Shown here piece after piece: positions 24,316 to 34,077 of a stretch of DNA of 64,000 nt. Both the position numbers and the translations under genes were made by a program. This DNA comes from Pseudomonadota bacterium (lineage in GTDB: Bacteria > Pseudomonadota > Alphaproteobacteria > Puniceispirillales > Marisalimonadaceae), in the NCBI GenBank assembly GCA_028382005.1, contig JAOESH010000005.1:17418-81417 (forward strand), written 5' to 3'. Each line of letters begins with the position of its first letter. Within the stretch, counting starts at the first letter, position 1. The notes below the pieces were generated by a model that saw nothing but the letters and a program-made list of their open reading frames with translations, was not told where the DNA came from and made no database searches.

Positions 24316-25594
24316 AAATCGTCCTCATTACATTAACTACTAATTATTATTTATTATTTAAGACTGAATGCTTGAAACCACTCCAGCACCAACAGTTCTT
24401 CCACCTTCTCTTATAGCAAACCTTAACCCTTCATCCATTGCAATTGGCGCAATTAATTCTACAGTTATTGCTATGTTATCTCCTGGCATTACCATTTCAG
24501 TTCCAGACGGAAGCTCAACTGCTCCAGTTACATCTGTAGTTCTAAAATAAAATTGAGGACGATAATTACTAAAGAATGGTGTATGTCTTCCACCTTCATC
24601 TTTATTTAATATATAAGCTTCACCTTTAAACTTTGAATAAGGCTTAATTGAACCAGGAGCAGACAAAACCTGACCACGCTCAACATCTTCTCTTTTTGTA
24701 CCTCTTAGAAGAACTCCAACATTGTCTCCTGCTTCACCAGAATCTAACAACTTACGAAACATTTCAACACCAGTACATGTTGTCTTAGTTGTTTCTTTGA
24801 TACCAACAATCTCTATTTCTTCACCAACCTTCACTACTCCTCTTTCAACACGACCTGTAACAACAGTTCCTCTTCCTGAAATAGAAAACACATCTTCAAT
24901 AGGCATTAAAAAAGGCTTGTCTTTATCACGAGCTGGTTGTGGAATGTAAGAATCAACAGCAGCCATTAATTCATTTATAGAGTTAAGACCAATAGCTTCG
25001 TCGCGATTCTCTAACGCTGCTAACGCACTACCTTTTATAATAGGAATATCGTCACCTGGAAAATCATAACTACTTAATAGCTCACGGATTTCCAACTCAA
25101 CTAATTCTAAAAGTTCTTCATCGTCAACTTGATCAACTTTATTCATATAAACAACTAATGAAGGAACACCAACCTGACGAGCTAATAATATATGCTCTTT
25201 TGTTTGTGGCATAGGACCGTCTGCAGCATTCACAACTAATATAGCTCCATCCATTTGAGCTGCACCAGTAATCATATTTTTAACATAGTCGGCATGACCT
25301 GGACAATCAACATGAGCATAATGTCGGTTTTCAGTTGAATATTCAACGTGAGCTGTGGAAATTGTAATGCCTCTTTCTCTTTCTTCAGGGGCTTTATCAA
25401 TTTGGTCATAAGCAGAAAAGTCAGCGCGACCAGCATCAGCCATGACTTTTGTAATCGCAGCCGTTAGTGTTGTTTTACCATGATCAACATGGCCTATTGT
25501 TCCAATGTTACAGTGTGGTTTACTGCGATCAAATTTTTCTTTAGACATCTTAAACGACCTTTCTATTACTTTTATTATTACTTAAGCTAGTTTT
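24316..25594. repeat. 1,279-bp repeat copy 2 (tuf copy 2 plus flanks, including a 13-bp relic of the fusA 3' end)
   Basis: Constant offset 16224 from 8092-9370; contains AAAACTAGCTTAA, which is the fusA terminus (..KLA stop), although no fusA is adjacent. Confidence 0.95.
24358..25548 (-). CDS. tuf: Elongation factor Tu, copy 2
   Basis: 396 aa, protein identical to 8134..9324; sits between tRNA-Tyr and tRNA-Trp. Confidence 0.99.
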   Translation of the reverse strand: MSKEKFDRSKPHCNIGTIGHVDHGKTTLTAAITKVMADAGRADFSAYDQIDKAPEERERGITISTAHVEYSTENRHYAHVDCPGHADYVKNMITGAAQMDGAILVVNAADGPMPQTKEHILLARQVGVPSLVVYMNKVDQVDDEELLELVELEIRELLSSYDFPGDDIPIIKGSALAALENRDEAIGLNSINELMAAVDSYIPQPARDKDKPFLMPIEDVFSISGRGTVVTGRVERGVVKVGEEIEIVGIKETTKTTCTGVEMFRKLLDSGEAGDNVGVLLRGTKREDVERGQVLSAPGSIKPYSKFKGEAYILNKDEGGRHTPFFSNYRPQFYFRTTDVTGAVELPSGTEMVMPGDNIAITVELIAPIAMDEGLRFAIREGGRTVGAGVVSSIQS

Positions 25595-25603
25595 CTAAAT
25601 TAT

Positions 25604-25688
25604 TGGTGGTGGGGGTAGGATTCGAACCTACGTACGCTACGCGGGCAGATTTACAGTCTGCTGCCTTTAACCACTCGGCCACCCCACC
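25604..25688 (-). tRNA. tRNA-Tyr (anticodon GTA), class II with variable arm, CCA encoded
   Basis: Minus strand GGTGGGGTGGCCGAGTGGTTAAAGGCAGCAGACTGTAAATCTGCCCGCGTAGCGTACGTAGGTTCGAATCCTACCCCCACCACCA. Confidence 0.97.
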
Positions 25689-25846
25689 AAAGAATTTATA
25701 ATTATCATACTATCTTATTTGGTAATTCACCTTACTTAATTTAATTCATATGCTATGTTTATATACACAAGCCTTGCGGAATAGAAAAGGTTTAATTAAA
25801 TGTCAATAAAAAAAAAAAAAAAATAGTTTTTTAACAAGATTTTAAC

Positions 25847-26701
25847 ATGAACAATAAACACAAAAAATTTAAGATTAACAAAGGAATAAAACCTCTTAGA
25901 GTAGAGGGTTTCGACTATAAAAACACAAATAATTATTCTAAACATATGACGCTAAAAAATAATCAAATCATAATATCTGGAAGACATTCTACATTATCAG
26001 CACTAAAAAATACTCATAGAAAATTATTTTACCTGATTTCAACACCCGATAATCACATATTTTGGAGTAAAGAAGTAGAAAATTTAGGAATTAATATTGA
26101 TATTCAAATCAAAGAAAAAGAGGCATTAGACCAAATAAATAACTTTAAGCCTCATCAAAATATAATTTTAGTTACTGAACCATTAAAAAGAATTTCACTA
26201 GATGAGTTTTTAATAAAAAAACAAATTCAATCAACTAATCCAATAAGAATTATTCTTTTAGACCAGGTTACAGACCCTCAGAACGTAGGGGCTATAATTA
26301 GATCGGCTCACGCTTTTAAAATGGATGGACTAGCATTGTCTCAAAGAAACAGTCCTTTAGAAACTGCAGCAATGTCAAAGGCATCTTCTGGCGCCATTGA
26401 AAAACTAACAATTATTGAATTATCTAATATGGCTAGAGAAATAAAAAAACTGCAACAATCAAACTTTACTGTTTATGGTTTAGCACATGGTGGAGCAGGT
26501 GATGTGTTTGATTTAGAAAATGAAACAGGAAATATTGCTGTTATTGTTGGCTCTGAAGGCAAAGGCTTAAGAAGATTAACTAGAGACAAGGTTGATAAAT
26601 TGATTACTATTCCGATTAATGTAGAAAGCGAATCATTAAATGTTGCAAATGCAGCTTCTATTACAATGTTACAATTACAAAAAAACATTATAAAAAATTA
26701 A
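25847..26701 (+). CDS. rlmB: TrmH/SpoU-family rRNA (guanosine-2'-O-)-methyltransferase, RlmB-like
   Basis: 284 aa; IISGRHSTLSALKN, LLDQVTDPQNVGAIIRSAHAF, IAVIVGSEGKGLRRLTRDKVD, SLNVANAASITMLQL. Confidence 0.85.
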   Translation: MNNKHKKFKINKGIKPLRVEGFDYKNTNNYSKHMTLKNNQIIISGRHSTLSALKNTHRKLFYLISTPDNHIFWSKEVENLGINIDIQIKEKEALDQINNFKPHQNIILVTEPLKRISLDEFLIKKQIQSTNPIRIILLDQVTDPQNVGAIIRSAHAFKMDGLALSQRNSPLETAAMSKASSGAIEKLTIIELSNMAREIKKLQQSNFTVYGLAHGGAGDVFDLENETGNIAVIVGSEGKGLRRLTRDKVDKLITIPINVESESLNVANAASITMLQLQKNIIKN

Positions 26702-26748
26702 ATAAGTTCTTGTCTCCAAAATAAATATCCATTATTGATTTGTTCAGT

Positions 26749-26824
<76 letters not shown>

Positions 26825-26832
26825 TAATAAAA

Positions 26833-27864
26833 TTATTTATCTTTTTCGATAAACTGATTGGATTGATTTGACTTATATATTAAATCTTCAATTTTTAAAT
26901 TTTCTATGTATTCTTTAGCTTCGTTTTTAAGTTCTTGGCCATTCACAAAATGATCCAAAAGATGTTTTTGATAGTAAAAAACACTGTCTCCTGCAAAACC
27001 AATATTATTCCACTCATACTCTATTATCTTTTCTTCATTTTCATTAAATTTCCGATAAAAAATTTCTCCATTTCCATTTAGCCTCAATGATCCCTCTGAT
27101 CCTTCAATTAACATCTCTCCTATTGTTAATCGTCTATCTATTGCAATATGATCAGATAGTCTATTACCATCAAATAATCCCCTCATTCCACTTTCAAACT
27201 CAAAAAAAACTATACCAGCATCCTCTCCTTTAATATAATTGTTAAGTTTAGATAATTTAGCAAAAACACTTTTAATGTCGCCAAACAAAAACCTGAAAAC
27301 ATCTATTATGTGAATAGCTGTTTCATGTATCATAAAACGTTCCATTTTCTGAAAATATGGCTGTCTACTTAAATATGCATCTTTGCCTTGACCGTCTCCT
27401 GGCCGCATTCGAAAACTAACTTGAAATAAATCACCTAATAATGAAGATTTTAAAATTTCGTTAATTTTTAAATACCATGGCTGATATCTAAAGTTTTCGT
27501 GAACTGCTATTGTAACTCCATATTTTTCAGCAATTTTAACGGCTTCTTTTGCTTCTTTAATAGAGTTAGTAAAAGGTTTCTGGCAAATAATATTTACATT
27601 AGATTCAGCAGCAATTTTAATAAAATTTAGATGAAACTGCGGGGGTACAATAATATCGATAAGGGTTGATTTAGTTTCGGTTATCATGGTTTTAAAATCT
27701 TGAAAAACTTTACAGTTATTAAATTGTTTGGACCTTTCTAGAGCCTCATTCTTATTTAATGAACATATTCCAACAATTTCAACACCTAGCCTTTTCCAGG
27801 CATCAACGTGAAATTGGCTAAAATACCCAGTTCCGACTATTGACAAACGAATTTTATTTTTCAT
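26833..27864 (-). CDS. Gfo/Idh/MocA family NAD(P)-dependent oxidoreductase
   Basis: 343 aa; LSIVGTGYFSQFHVDAW, ICQKPFTNSIKEA (EKP-like motif), HETAIHIIDVFRFLFG. Confidence 0.85.
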   Translation of the reverse strand: MKNKIRLSIVGTGYFSQFHVDAWKRLGVEIVGICSLNKNEALERSKQFNNCKVFQDFKTMITETKSTLIDIIVPPQFHLNFIKIAAESNVNIICQKPFTNSIKEAKEAVKIAEKYGVTIAVHENFRYQPWYLKINEILKSSLLGDLFQVSFRMRPGDGQGKDAYLSRQPYFQKMERFMIHETAIHIIDVFRFLFGDIKSVFAKLSKLNNYIKGEDAGIVFFEFESGMRGLFDGNRLSDHIAIDRRLTIGEMLIEGSEGSLRLNGNGEIFYRKFNENEEKIIEYEWNNIGFAGDSVFYYQKHLLDHFVNGQELKNEAKEYIENLKIEDLIYKSNQSNQFIEKDK

Positions 27865-27883
27865 TAAAAATCACATTAATAAA

Positions 27884-28321
27884 TTAGTTTAGATGCTTCA
27901 TAGCTATGTGCAAAATACCATCCTCTAAAAATCTATCTCCATAGGGAGTGAAATTTAGACTTTTATAAAAATCTTCAACTGCAACTTGGCTATGTAGCAT
28001 TATAGAGATTTTTTTATTTTTTTTAAGATAGTAGTTTATGATTTCATTAATCAACAAACTCCCTACCTTAAGTTTTCTATATTCAACTAATACAGCAACC
28101 CGTTCAATTTTAAATAAATGATCTTCTTTTTTACGAACTCTAGCTGTCCCAATAGCTTCACCTTTCTTATAAATCAAAAAATGCTCACATAAATGATCTA
28201 AATTATCAAACTCAATTTCTTCTGATATCCTCTGCTCTTCACAAAATACTTTTTTTCTAATTTTAAATGAAACGTTGATTTCATCTGATAAATCAATAAT
28301 TTTAAAACTATATAAACTCAT
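27884..28321 (-). CDS. GNAT family N-acetyltransferase
   Basis: 145 aa; IRKKVFCEEQRI, IERVAVLVEYRKLKVGSLLINEII acetyl-CoA binding region. Confidence 0.8.
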   Translation of the reverse strand: MSLYSFKIIDLSDEINVSFKIRKKVFCEEQRISEEIEFDNLDHLCEHFLIYKKGEAIGTARVRKKEDHLFKIERVAVLVEYRKLKVGSLLINEIINYYLKKNKKISIMLHSQVAVEDFYKSLNFTPYGDRFLEDGILHIAMKHLN

Positions 28322-28344
28322 AACTTAAATCTCTATAAATAAAA

Positions 28345-29037
28345 CTATAATGGCAAAGCATTGCCATCATAATTAAAAAACTTACCTGTGTCTTCAATAC
28401 TTAAACCTAAGAATTGCTCTAGTAAACCCTCAGCACTTTCTTCAGGAGATATATCAGCTTGATCACCACCCATATCAGTCCTAACCCAACCGGGATGGAA
28501 AGAAGTGACTATTATATGATCATTTAAAAATTGATTGGATAAAGTTCTCATTAAATTATTAGCAGCAGCTTTGGAAGCTCTATAAATAGGTGCATTAGAC
28601 GACAAATGAGCCTGACTTCCCATAAGAGAAGAAATTATAGCCACTTTTGATTGAGATTTTTTATTTAAATTTCGATAAAAATTTTGAATAGTAAGAAAAG
28701 GACCTGCAACATTTGCCATCATGACATCCATGATAGCCTTTTCATTATGGTCTTTACTAAAAATATCGCCTTTTCCATTATTAACTCCAGCGTTACATAC
28801 TAAAATATCTATATCAGATTTGATGTTTTGGGATGCATTTATAATACTTTGAGCGCTTGTCACATCCACTTCATGAATATTTAGGTTGGAATATTTTTGA
28901 GAAAGTTCGCTTAATTTCTCTGAATTTTCTAAATTTCTACAACACGCTTCAACATTCAAATTTTTAATAAGAGATATTTCAGTTAAAGCTAAACCAATAC
29001 CTCTATTAGCTCCTGTTATTAAGATTGTTTCTGTCAT
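28345..29037 (-). CDS. Short-chain dehydrogenase/reductase (SDR)
   Basis: 230 aa; ILITGANRGIGLALTE, VCNAGVNNG, YRASKAAANNLMRTLS, FHPGWVRTDMGG. Confidence 0.88.
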   Translation of the reverse strand: MTETILITGANRGIGLALTEISLIKNLNVEACCRNLENSEKLSELSQKYSNLNIHEVDVTSAQSIINASQNIKSDIDILVCNAGVNNGKGDIFSKDHNEKAIMDVMMANVAGPFLTIQNFYRNLNKKSQSKVAIISSLMGSQAHLSSNAPIYRASKAAANNLMRTLSNQFLNDHIIVTSFHPGWVRTDMGGDQADISPEESAEGLLEQFLGLSIEDTGKFFNYDGNALPL

Positions 29038-29068
29038 GACATCTCCTGTAAACTGCTAAATTGATTAC

Positions 29069-29953
29069 TTATAATTTCGAGGTAATTTTTTTGTTGTTAA
29101 TATAATTTCTCCATGCAGCAAAAACCCCACTACCAACAACTATACTACCACCGATAAATATTGATAATGTTATTATATCGTTAAAAATCATTATTCCTAT
29201 TATAGATGCAAAGAATAGTTGAAAGTATGTAAACGGTTGTAAAACACTTGCTTCTGCATTTTCATAAGCTTTTATTAATAGAAAATGACCTGCTGTGCTT
29301 AATACACATAATAAAGTCATCCATCCCCAATCTTTAAATAAAATTGGCTCCCAATAAAATGGGCCAACTATTGACATAACTATGCATCCAACTATAGCAA
29401 CCCAAAAAAAACTTGTTTCAGAAGTATCATCTTTTGAGACCTTTCTTGTCAAAATTGTATAAAAACCTAACACGAATGCGCCTAAGATAGGTAAGATAGC
29501 ATCAAAGCTAATTACAAAATTCGCTGGGTCTAAAATAATTAAAACTCCTAAAAAACCAAATAAAACTGCTAGCCATCTTTGAATACCTATTTTTTCTTTT
29601 AAAATTGGACCTGAAAAAGCCACTACAATTAAAGGAAAAAAAGACAAAATCGAATGAGTTTGAACTAGACCAAGTGTGGTAAAAGAATAAACTCCAATTA
29701 ATATTGCAGAAATAAGTAATAATCCCCTAATAAATTGGATGTATGGCTGTTTTGTAGATATTACCTTTAAAATTCCGTTTTTTTTTCTTAAACTAATTAC
29801 AATTACTAATAATGCTAAGACCCAACTTCTAACCATATTAATGACAAATACGTTATAATTTTCAGCTAAATATCTTGAAACTCCATCCATTATAGCAAAA
29901 AAAAATGTGGCAAGCACAATTGTCAAAACTCCTTTCTTAACATTATTAATCAT
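29069..29953 (-). CDS. DMT superfamily (EamA-type) transporter
   Basis: 294 aa, about 10 hydrophobic segments with duplicated EamA halves. Confidence 0.85.
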   Translation of the reverse strand: MINNVKKGVLTIVLATFFFAIMDGVSRYLAENYNVFVINMVRSWVLALLVIVISLRKKNGILKVISTKQPYIQFIRGLLLISAILIGVYSFTTLGLVQTHSILSFFPLIVVAFSGPILKEKIGIQRWLAVLFGFLGVLIILDPANFVISFDAILPILGAFVLGFYTILTRKVSKDDTSETSFFWVAIVGCIVMSIVGPFYWEPILFKDWGWMTLLCVLSTAGHFLLIKAYENAEASVLQPFTYFQLFFASIIGIMIFNDIITLSIFIGGSIVVGSGVFAAWRNYINNKKITSKL

Positions 29954-30102
29954 AGTAAAATATATTCCCTTGAACTTTTATTATTTTTAAAGAATGAAGA
30001 TTACGAATTGAAACAATGATACTTTTTAATTGATTATAACAATGTTTATCGTGTTACTATAAATTATAAATATTAAACATTATATTTTTTTATGAGAACC
30101 CA

Positions 30103-30996
30103 ATGAATAATAATTTCAATCCCATAGGATTTATCGGAACAGGGCTGATGGGCGTATGTTTCATAAAACGTTTATCAGAAGTCAATTATTTAATAAATGC
30201 ATATGATAAAAGACAAGAAAAATTAGAGTTATTAAAGGGTGAAGATAAAGTATCTTTATCTATTAACCCTGCTCAAGTATCTAAAAATTGCGACATAATA
30301 TTTATCTGTGTAGATAAAACTGAGAATGTAAAAGATGTAGTATTCGGAGATAAAGGAATAATTCAAAACGCTTCTGAAAATACTATAATCGTTGATTTAT
30401 CAACAACGTTAGCCAACGAAACTATAAATTTTTCAAAGAAAATTAAACTTGAAAAAGGATCATCATGGGTTGATGCTCCAATATCCGGAGGTCCTGAAAA
30501 AGCTTTGGATGGATCCTTAGCTATAATGGTTGGGGGAGAGCAAAAAGATATAGATATTATTTCACCAATTTTAAACGATATTTCATCAAATTTTACACAT
30601 TTTGGTTCTGTGGGATCAGGTCAAATTGTAAAGATGATAAATCAAATATTAGTGTTAAATAATTATGCAGTTTTGGCTGAAGCTTTATCATTTGCAGAGG
30701 CTTGGGGAATTGATGCTCATAAAATACCTAATGCGTTAAGTAATGGTCACGCTGGTTCAAATTTACTAACACATTTATTTCCAAGAATGATAGAAAAAGA
30801 CTTTAAACCTCAGGGTTATGTTTCACAAATTTTAAAGGATCTTTCCATGGTATCTAAACTTGCCGATCAAAAAGATATACCCATACCCATAACTAGCCTA
30901 ACAAAACAATTATTTACAATTCTTACAGGAAAAGCAAAAGAAAACCTAGATGGCACTTCTATTGTAAAGTTATTTGATAAGAATAAAATTATTTGA
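30103..30996 (+). CDS. 3-hydroxyisobutyrate dehydrogenase / 2-hydroxy-3-oxopropionate reductase-like NAD(P)-dependent oxidoreductase
   Basis: 297 aa; IGFIGTGLMGVCFIKRL, DAPISGGPEKALDGSLAIMVGG, GSVGSGQIVKMINQILVLNNYAVLAEA. Confidence 0.87.
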   Translation: MNNNFNPIGFIGTGLMGVCFIKRLSEVNYLINAYDKRQEKLELLKGEDKVSLSINPAQVSKNCDIIFICVDKTENVKDVVFGDKGIIQNASENTIIVDLSTTLANETINFSKKIKLEKGSSWVDAPISGGPEKALDGSLAIMVGGEQKDIDIISPILNDISSNFTHFGSVGSGQIVKMINQILVLNNYAVLAEALSFAEAWGIDAHKIPNALSNGHAGSNLLTHLFPRMIEKDFKPQGYVSQILKDLSMVSKLADQKDIPIPITSLTKQLFTILTGKAKENLDGTSIVKLFDKNKII

Positions 30997-31007
30997 AGAG
31001 GAAGAAA

Positions 31008-31910
31008 ATGGAAGACATACCCATAATTGACGCTCATCATCATTTTTGGGATTTGAGTTTAAAAAAAAACCCATGGTTAGATGCAAACAATCAAATACCT
31101 TTTAGATATGGAGACTATGGCTCTATCTGTAAAAATTTTTTAATTTCTGATTATAAAAAAGTTAGTAAAAAACATAATATTGTTAAAACAATTCACATGG
31201 AAACTGAATGGGACAATAGTGACCCTGTGGGCGAAACTAAGTGGCTTCAACAATTGTTTGATGCTTCTGGTTTCCCAAATGCCTTAGTTGGGCAGGCCTG
31301 GTTTGATAGAGACGATATTGAAAAGGTTTTAAGAGGACACAAACAATTTCCTTTAATAAGAAGTATAAGACATAAGCCAAAATCCTCACCTTCTCCAACC
31401 GTTCAACTTCTTAATCCAAAAGGAACGTTAAATGATCCAATTTTTAGACAAGGGTATTCTTTGCTAAAAAAACACAAACTTAGTTTTGATCTACAAACAC
31501 CTTGGTGGCATCTAAAAGATGCCTCTAAGTTAGCTCGAGATTTTCCAGATACGATTATTATTTTAAACCATACAGGACTTCCTGAAGATCGATCAAAAAG
31601 AGGTTTGGATGATTGGAAAAGTAATTTAGAAGAATTTGCTGATGAACCAAATACAGCTGTAAAAATATCAGGAATTTGCGTTCCTAACAAAAAGTGGACA
31701 CTGGATCTTAATAAAGAAATTATCTTAGATACAATTAAAATATTTGGTTTTGAAAGATGCATGTTCGCATCTAATTTCCCTGTAGACAGTGTTTTAGCTA
31801 GCTTTGACGAAATATTCGACGGATTTAAAAATATCACATCTAAAATGAGCAACAATGAAACCACACATTTATTTTACCAAAATGCTATAAAATATTATGA
31901 CCCAGCATGA
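31008..31910 (+). CDS. Amidohydrolase family (COG3618-type, lactonase-like TIM-barrel hydrolase); start re-assigned from TTG 30993 to ATG 31008
   Basis: IIDAHHHFWDLSLKKNPWL, HMETEW, IILNHTGLP, MFASNFPVD; GAGG Shine-Dalgarno just upstream of ATG 31008. Confidence 0.82.
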   Translation: MEDIPIIDAHHHFWDLSLKKNPWLDANNQIPFRYGDYGSICKNFLISDYKKVSKKHNIVKTIHMETEWDNSDPVGETKWLQQLFDASGFPNALVGQAWFDRDDIEKVLRGHKQFPLIRSIRHKPKSSPSPTVQLLNPKGTLNDPIFRQGYSLLKKHKLSFDLQTPWWHLKDASKLARDFPDTIIILNHTGLPEDRSKRGLDDWKSNLEEFADEPNTAVKISGICVPNKKWTLDLNKEIILDTIKIFGFERCMFASNFPVDSVLASFDEIFDGFKNITSKMSNNETTHLFYQNAIKYYDPA

Positions 31911-31928
31911 TTTAAGATTAACTTTGAT

Positions 31929-32717
31929 TTAAATTCCTTTAAAATTTGCGGATCTTTTTTCCATAAAAGCCCTCCTGCCTTCTTTGTAATCTTCACTATC
32001 AAAACACGCAGATGCAAGTTGTTCACATAACAAAAGATTTCTATCATTAGGATTTTTTGCAATTTCTATCCCTATCTGTTTCATAGCTTTTATAGTCAAA
32101 GGTGCATTTTTAGAAATCGTGGAAGCATAATCCTTAACAAACAACTCTAAATCTTCTTCTTTTACAAGCTTTTGAACTAGCCCACAGGACAGAGCTTCAT
32201 CTGCTGTTATTTTTTCAGCTGTAAACATGAAATGCTTAGCCATTCCAGGCCCCATAACATCAAAAAGTCTTTTTATTGATGAAAAGGGGTATCCAAGCGA
32301 TAATTTTGCAGCAGGCATTGCAAATTTTGATTTTTGTGAACATATCCTTATATCACAACAGACTGCTACGTTTAGACCACCACCTATACAATAGCCATTG
32401 ATCATAGCTATTGTTGGTTTCGGAAATGTCTCAAGATTTTCATAAACTTTTTGTGTTCTTTTATTGTAACTCAAAATAGCATCTTTAGAGCTTCTTTCTT
32501 TATCAAACTTCGAAATATCAGCTCCAGAAATAAATGATTTACCGCCTGCCCCATTTAAAACAATTACTCTTATACTTTGATTTTCTCTAAAATTATCGAG
32601 AATGTTTTCTAATGCATCCCACATTTCAATTGATACCGCATTATGTTTTTCTGGGTTGTTAAACGTAATATATCCAATACCATCTTCAACTCGGGATAAC
32701 ATTTTTTCTTTAGCCAT
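31929..32717 (-). CDS. Enoyl-CoA hydratase/isomerase family protein
   Basis: 262 aa; GAGGKSFISGADISKF, GYCIGGGLNVAVCCDIRI. Confidence 0.87.
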   Translation of the reverse strand: MAKEKMLSRVEDGIGYITFNNPEKHNAVSIEMWDALENILDNFRENQSIRVIVLNGAGGKSFISGADISKFDKERSSKDAILSYNKRTQKVYENLETFPKPTIAMINGYCIGGGLNVAVCCDIRICSQKSKFAMPAAKLSLGYPFSSIKRLFDVMGPGMAKHFMFTAEKITADEALSCGLVQKLVKEEDLELFVKDYASTISKNAPLTIKAMKQIGIEIAKNPNDRNLLLCEQLASACFDSEDYKEGRRAFMEKRSANFKGI

Positions 32718-32731
32718 TATAAAACCTATAT

Positions 32732-33946
32732 TTAAATTATATTTTTTGATTCAAAGTCATTAAGCTCACTATCAGTAAAACCTAAATCTAACAAAACTTC
32801 CTTATTATGCTCGCCCTTCTCCGGAGGTCTTTGTTTCATAGAACTCGGAGAACGTGATAAGTTAAATGGCTGTCCAACAAGTTCAGTTTTTCCAAATGGA
32901 ATTGTCTCAATAGACTGAGCTATACCAAGATGTTTAACCTGAGGATCATTAAAAACTTTATCAATTGAATTAATTGGACCACAAGGAACGCCAACTTTTT
33001 CTAATTTTTCAACCCATTCACTTGAAGTTTTCTTGACGGTAACTTCTTCGATAAGGCTATTTAAATAATCTCTATTTTCCAGTCGTTCCTTAGCTCCTTT
33101 AAATTCATCTTTTTCAAGCCATTCTTTCTTGTCTATAGCCTCAACAAATCGTTTCCAAATTGTTTCTCCAGCTACAGCTAAATTTATTGATCCGTCAGTT
33201 GTTTTAAACACACCTGTAGGGACACTTGTTGGATGATTATTACCAGCTTGCCCTGCTACATTCTTTTCACTTAGCCATCTCGCAGCTTGAAAATCTAACA
33301 TGAAAATTTGTGCTTGCAATAAGGACGTATTAACCCACTGTCCAACTCCAGATTTTTCTCTTTCTATTAATGCTGTTTGAATACCCATAGCACAAAATAA
33401 ACCAGCAGTAAGGTCTGCAACTGGAATTCCAACTCTCATAGGCCCCTCACCTGGCGCACCTGTAATACTCATTAGCCCTCCCATACCTTGAGCAATTTGG
33501 TCAAAACCAGGTCTTTTAGCATATGGACCGTCCTGTCCAAATCCTGAGATACTAGCTAGGATTATTTTGGGGTTTCTTTTTTTTAAAGTTTCATAATCTA
33601 GACCAAGTCTGCCTTTAACATCTGGTCGAAAATTTTCTACTACTACATCGGAAGTTTCAACAAGCTTCATTAAAATCTCAATGGCTTCAGGTTTTTTTAA
33701 ATTTAGAGTAATACTTCTTTTATTACGATGTAAGTTTTGAAAATCAGACGTATGTCTTGATGCACCAAGAGCTCCATCAGCTTCAACACTTTCTGGAGCC
33801 TCTACTTTAATTACGTCTGCACCCCAGTCAGCTAACTGTCTAACAGCAGTTGGACCAGATCTCACTCTAGTAAGATCAATTACTCTAATATGAGACAGAG
33901 CTTCAGAAGCAGGTGAATGTGGCATGATGTCTTTCTCCGTAGCCAA
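32732..33946 (-). CDS. CaiB/BaiF family CoA-transferase
   Basis: 404 aa; RVIDLTRVRSGPTAVRQLADWGADVIKVEAP, NKRSITLNLKKPEA, VPVADLTAGLFCAMGI (IPVADLTAG). Confidence 0.9.
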   Translation of the reverse strand: MATEKDIMPHSPASEALSHIRVIDLTRVRSGPTAVRQLADWGADVIKVEAPESVEADGALGASRHTSDFQNLHRNKRSITLNLKKPEAIEILMKLVETSDVVVENFRPDVKGRLGLDYETLKKRNPKIILASISGFGQDGPYAKRPGFDQIAQGMGGLMSITGAPGEGPMRVGIPVADLTAGLFCAMGIQTALIEREKSGVGQWVNTSLLQAQIFMLDFQAARWLSEKNVAGQAGNNHPTSVPTGVFKTTDGSINLAVAGETIWKRFVEAIDKKEWLEKDEFKGAKERLENRDYLNSLIEEVTVKKTSSEWVEKLEKVGVPCGPINSIDKVFNDPQVKHLGIAQSIETIPFGKTELVGQPFNLSRSPSSMKQRPPEKGEHNKEVLLDLGFTDSELNDFESKNII

Positions 33947-34077
33947 TTATGTGAGAACAGTTGTAACTTATTTAATAATTTAAACATATTAAATAAATAT
34001 GTATATATTATCAAAAAAATATTTGTTAATAAATGAAAAAAATTATCCGTTGCTAGGTTATGTCCTAAAGGAAAACT

